Assembly: GCA_004352715.1 (NCBI GenBank)
Contig: SCFE01000002.1
Location: forward strand, 381,153-445,152
DNA: 64,000 nt
Reading direction: 5' to 3'
From: Hofstenia miamia
Taxonomy: Eukaryota > Xenacoelomorpha > Acoela
How positions within the stretch are numbered: position 1 is the first letter of the stretch; each line of letters starts with the position of its first letter. Below the pieces are notes generated by a model that saw only the letters and a program-made list of their open reading frames with translations, did no database searches and was not told the origin of the DNA. The position numbers and the translations under genes are program-made. Positions 61,380-64,000 of the stretch are shown piece by piece.

Positions 61380-62542
61380 ACACTGTCGTGTTACTGCCTT
61401 CAACTAAGCATAGACCAATTGCACTCATTTTATCTCTAGATTTATCAAAGACATTCAATTCAATTGATCATAACATCCTAATAAATAAACTAGAAGTAAT
61501 ATACAATTTTGATGAATCAGCAATAAATTAAATTAGTTCTTATTAAAATAACAGACAAAAATAAGTAAAAATTAACAACATAACATCCCATTCAATGATA
61601 ATTAATCTTAGAATCCCACAAGGTTCAGTACTAGGAGCCCTATTATTCAACATATATGTAAATGACATCAAGTTTGATAATAAAATAAAATTCATACAGT
61701 ATGCTGATGATATTTATTATATACAAACAAATATGAAGATTTAAACAATCTTATATTTTAATAAGAATGAAATGAAGCTTAATATTGAAAAAAACAAAGC
61801 TAATGGTCCTAAACAAATCAAATGATGAGAAAGGGAAATTAAGCCTACAAGTAAACAATAAAACCAATGAAGAAGAAAATAGAATTGTATACCTAGGTAT
61901 TATTTTTGATAATAAATTAGTACTTAAAGAACATATTAATAAAATAATGAAAAAAATGTCTTAAAGAATCAAAGCACTCTCTAAGTTACAAAGTTTTATG
62001 CCAATTAAATGGAAAATAATTATATTGAAATTATATATTCTGCTTCAGCATTTATATTAATCGTGTCTGCTTACAAACTTACCTAAGCGATCAAAAAATA
62101 AGTTAGAACGAATGTTGAATTGGAATTTAGCTATCATATGTTCATATGTGAAAAAAAGCAATCAAAAAATATCACGAGAATTAACAAACTTTTTTCATTG
62201 GATTACCTACAAAAACTAAAATCACTACAAAGAGTTTCCAACATTAGATTAAAAGAAGAATGTTCATCAAAACTCAATATTAGAGCTAAGTGATATAGAA
62301 AATTTAAATTTAGAAAAAGAATCGTGAACTGTTTTATCAATTACTGTATAGATCTATGGAGCAAATTATCACCTAAATTGAAGAAAAATCTAATCTTAAA
62401 AAACTTAAAAAAAACTAAATTATCACCAAATAAAAGAACTTACTTCATTATTCAAAGAATAAAGTCTGTAACTAATATCAATTTGCAAACAAATATTTTT
62501 ATGCTTTTTGTATGGTACAAAGGTATAAAAATAAATTATTAG
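61380..62542 (+). pseudogene. Jockey/CR1-like LINE reverse transcriptase, decayed
   Basis: Blocks in order: IALILSLDLSKTFNSIDHNI (catalytic Asp in SLDLSK), RIPQGSVLGALLFNIYVND, IQYADDIYYIQ (catalytic YADD), a YLGIIFDNKL block and a thumb region with LSKLQSFMP. The last frame, 62324-62542, contains IDLWSKLSPKLKKN, typical of the LINE C-terminal end. Stops near 61531, 61742 and 61964 and several frame changes show it is dead. The 5' endonuclease part is missing. The element ends beside the minus-strand element at 62594. Confidence 0.8.
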
Positions 62543-62593
62543 TATTCTTATTTCTCACAGCTTCATGCTGGTATCCCGCTCAGCTCGGGGAAC

Positions 62594-63315
62594 TCACCAG
62601 TTCCCAGTGAGTCTGAAATCATTCCTCAGAACTCTAGCTGTTCCTAACAATGCTGCCTTCTGTGCTACCGCTTCTCCCCACCTTGGTAATCCCAAATTCT
62701 CCAAGTATCTCTATGCTTCTTACTCACTGCTCCTAGTGCGCCTACTACCGGGACTAATTCAGCCTTCTTTAACTTCCACAGCCTTTCTATTTCCTCTGCC
62801 AACTCTCTGTACTTGTCTATCTTCTCTTTCTCCTTGCTTTCTACATTTCTGTCCTTTGGTACTGCTATGTCTATCACTGTTCCCAATCTTCTCTCTTTGT
62901 CTACCACTACTATGTCTGGCCTCCATGCTTCTATCACCTTGCTTGTCTGTATGTTGAAGTCCCACAGTATCTTAACCTTCTCATTTTCTATGACGCCCTG
63001 TAGCTTGTGCTCATACCACTTGTCTTCTGCTTCTAACCCATGCTGCCTGCTCAAACTCCAGTGTACCATTCTTCCCACCTTGTCATGCCTGAACTTATAC
63101 TCATTCTGTGCCAACTTCTCACACCTTGCTATCAGATGATCTACTGTCTCCGCCTCTTTCTTACATAGCCTACACTTATCACTTACTTCTACTCTTCTGT
63201 CTATATGCTTCTTCACCCAGTTTGTTCTTATTGCTTGCTCCTGTGCTGCCATTATCAGTGCTTCTGTTTCTCTCTTCAGTCCTGCCTTCTTTAACCACTT
63301 GTTGCTCTCTTCTCT
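62594..63315 (-). pseudogene. R2-type non-LTR retrotransposon: C-terminal restriction-like endonuclease
   Basis: On minus the frame carries ETEALIMAAQEQAIRTNWVK, then the zinc motif CRLCKKEAETVDHLIARC (C-x2-C-x8-H-x4-C), then WYEHKL, and RPDIVVVDKERRLGTVIDIA, the PD-x14-D nuclease core. This combination is the RLE domain of the R2/R4/NeSL/CRE group, which nicks target DNA for target-primed reverse transcription. Near 62690 a frame change separates the main frame (stop at 62665) from the conserved tail AVAQKAALLGTARVLRN, which ends at TGA 62594-62596. Upstream the element enters the gap at 63316. Confidence 0.85.
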
Positions 63316-63480
63316 NNNNNNNNNNNNNNNNNNNNNNNNNNNNNNNNNNNNNNNNNNNNNNNNNNNNNNNNNNNNNNNNNNNNNNNNNNNNNNNNNNNNN
63401 NNNNNNNNNNNNNNNNNNNNNNNNNNNNNNNNNNNNNNNNNNNNNNNNNNNNNNNNNNNNNNNNNNNNNNNNNNNNNNNN
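63316..63480. other. Assembly gap (165 N)
   Basis: Gap within the R2-type element. Confidence 0.97.
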
Positions 63481-63640
63481 TTGTCTTTGTCCTACATCCT
63501 TTTTGTCCCTCTGGTTCCAACCTGTTCTGTTCTAGTCTCTTTCTTTCACTCTCAGTTTTTATCTTCCTTAACTCCTTAGTGACCTCCAGTATTGACCCTC
63601 TAGGTTGTGCTTCTACGTATCAGTATTTCTATTGATTGTT
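63481..63640 (-). pseudogene. R2-type element, pre-endonuclease linker
   Basis: On minus, ILEVTKELRKIKTESERKRL and following charged residues continue the same element between RT and endonuclease. Confidence 0.5.
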
Positions 63641-63819
63641 AAAACAATATCTGAATATAGCTTCTTCTTCTTCTTCTTCTTCTTNNNNNNNNNNNNNNNN
63701 NNNNNTTAGGCCACGTAAATTTTAGCGTGGTGGCGTTGTTCAAACGTCAGAAAAACGGCTTTCAGGTTTTCGAATTTTAACTATTATAGTGGCACTGAAT
63801 ACAACTTTGTTTACATTCT
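63641..63819. repeat. (CTT)n tract, 21-N gap and unrelated segment inside the R2-type element
   Basis: (CTT)n at 63659-63684, 21 N at 63685-63705, then AT-rich sequence to a single n at 63820. It interrupts the retrotransposon reading frame and is either an insertion or a wrong join. Confidence 0.55.
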
Positions 63820-63822
63820 NCT

Positions 63823-64000
63823 TTAGCCCTAGTGCTTCTGCTTCTACAGTTTCCTCTACACTTAGCAGTTCTTTCCCTCCCTTATGCCTTGCCATTTACA
63901 GCCTATCTACATCTCCATTTAAGTTGAATGCTCTCTCTGCTGCTAGTATCTTCCTTTTCTCCCTGTCTAATTCCCTCAGTTCATTCTTGTTCCACCTAAC
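63823..64000 (-). pseudogene. R2-type element, end of RT domain (runs off window)
   Basis: On minus, WNKNELRELDREKRKILAAE then NGDVDRL, a stop, and GGKELLSVEETVEAEALGL match the post-RT block of RLE retrotransposons (LDRxTRKxxxxxxxxHxxxDVDRLYxxRxxGGxGL). The in-frame TAG after DVDRL shows decay. RT proper lies beyond the window. Confidence 0.75.

Noticed and set aside
1-64000. CRISPR arrays, rRNA or bacterial operons
   Set aside because: No regularly spaced repeat with unique spacers, no rRNA-like sequence, and gene structure is eukaryotic.

Overview
The window is AT-rich eukaryotic nuclear DNA, most likely from an invertebrate animal. It shows an intron-containing gene, many (AT)n microsatellites, and a mixed load of hAT, Tc1/mariner, Penelope-like, Jockey/CR1-like, R2-type and Ty3/gypsy elements. 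It is a scaffold with N gaps (two are exactly 1000 N, two exactly 21 N, plus three single n joins). I can support only one host gene. No rRNA, tRNA, CRISPR or bacterial-type operon was seen. || Layout. 1-20.6 kb: gene-free DNA with short TIR elements (316-bp element at 4745-5060; hAT MITE with a perfect 8-bp duplication at 5905-6193), a decayed mariner end (14.8-15.2 kb) and a LINE whose C-terminus carries C2H2 fingers (16.1-18.5 kb). A Tn5/Nextera adapter remnant lies at 9253-9270. 20.6-39.8 kb: an island almost without CpG. It holds a 782-bp TIR element, a miniature LTR element (TRIM-like, minus strand), a hAT-type zinc-finger remnant, and a tandem array of decayed Ty3/gypsy bodies (25.5-38.9 kb). 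The gypsy bodies encode Gag with a CCHC knuckle, protease, RT, RNase H, integrase and an extra 3' ORF. Homologous sites in two gag copies repeatedly differ as TG in one and CA in the other, which is what independent CpG deamination on opposite strands leaves. 39.9-43.4 kb: a long-TIR mariner-like element, a LINE fragment and a nested hAT pair. 45.46-49.07 kb: a two-exon gene for V-ATPase subunit G whose 3.25-kb intron holds a Penelope-like remnant. 51.3-52.0 kb: a non-autonomous hAT with an 8-bp duplication. 53.8-53.95 kb: a small fold-back repeat. 61.4-64.0 kb: a LINE RT pseudogene on plus, then an R2-type restriction-like-endonuclease retrotransposon on minus that runs off the window. || The only working cellular function inferred is proton pumping by the V-ATPase. 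Everything else recognised is transposon-derived and mostly broken. The most notable points are the CpG-free island (foreign or contaminant DNA, or heavily methylated/RIP-like host DNA), the gypsy 3' ORF of unknown function, a TRIM sharing the gypsy primer-binding-site start, and several assembly artefacts that affect interpretation.
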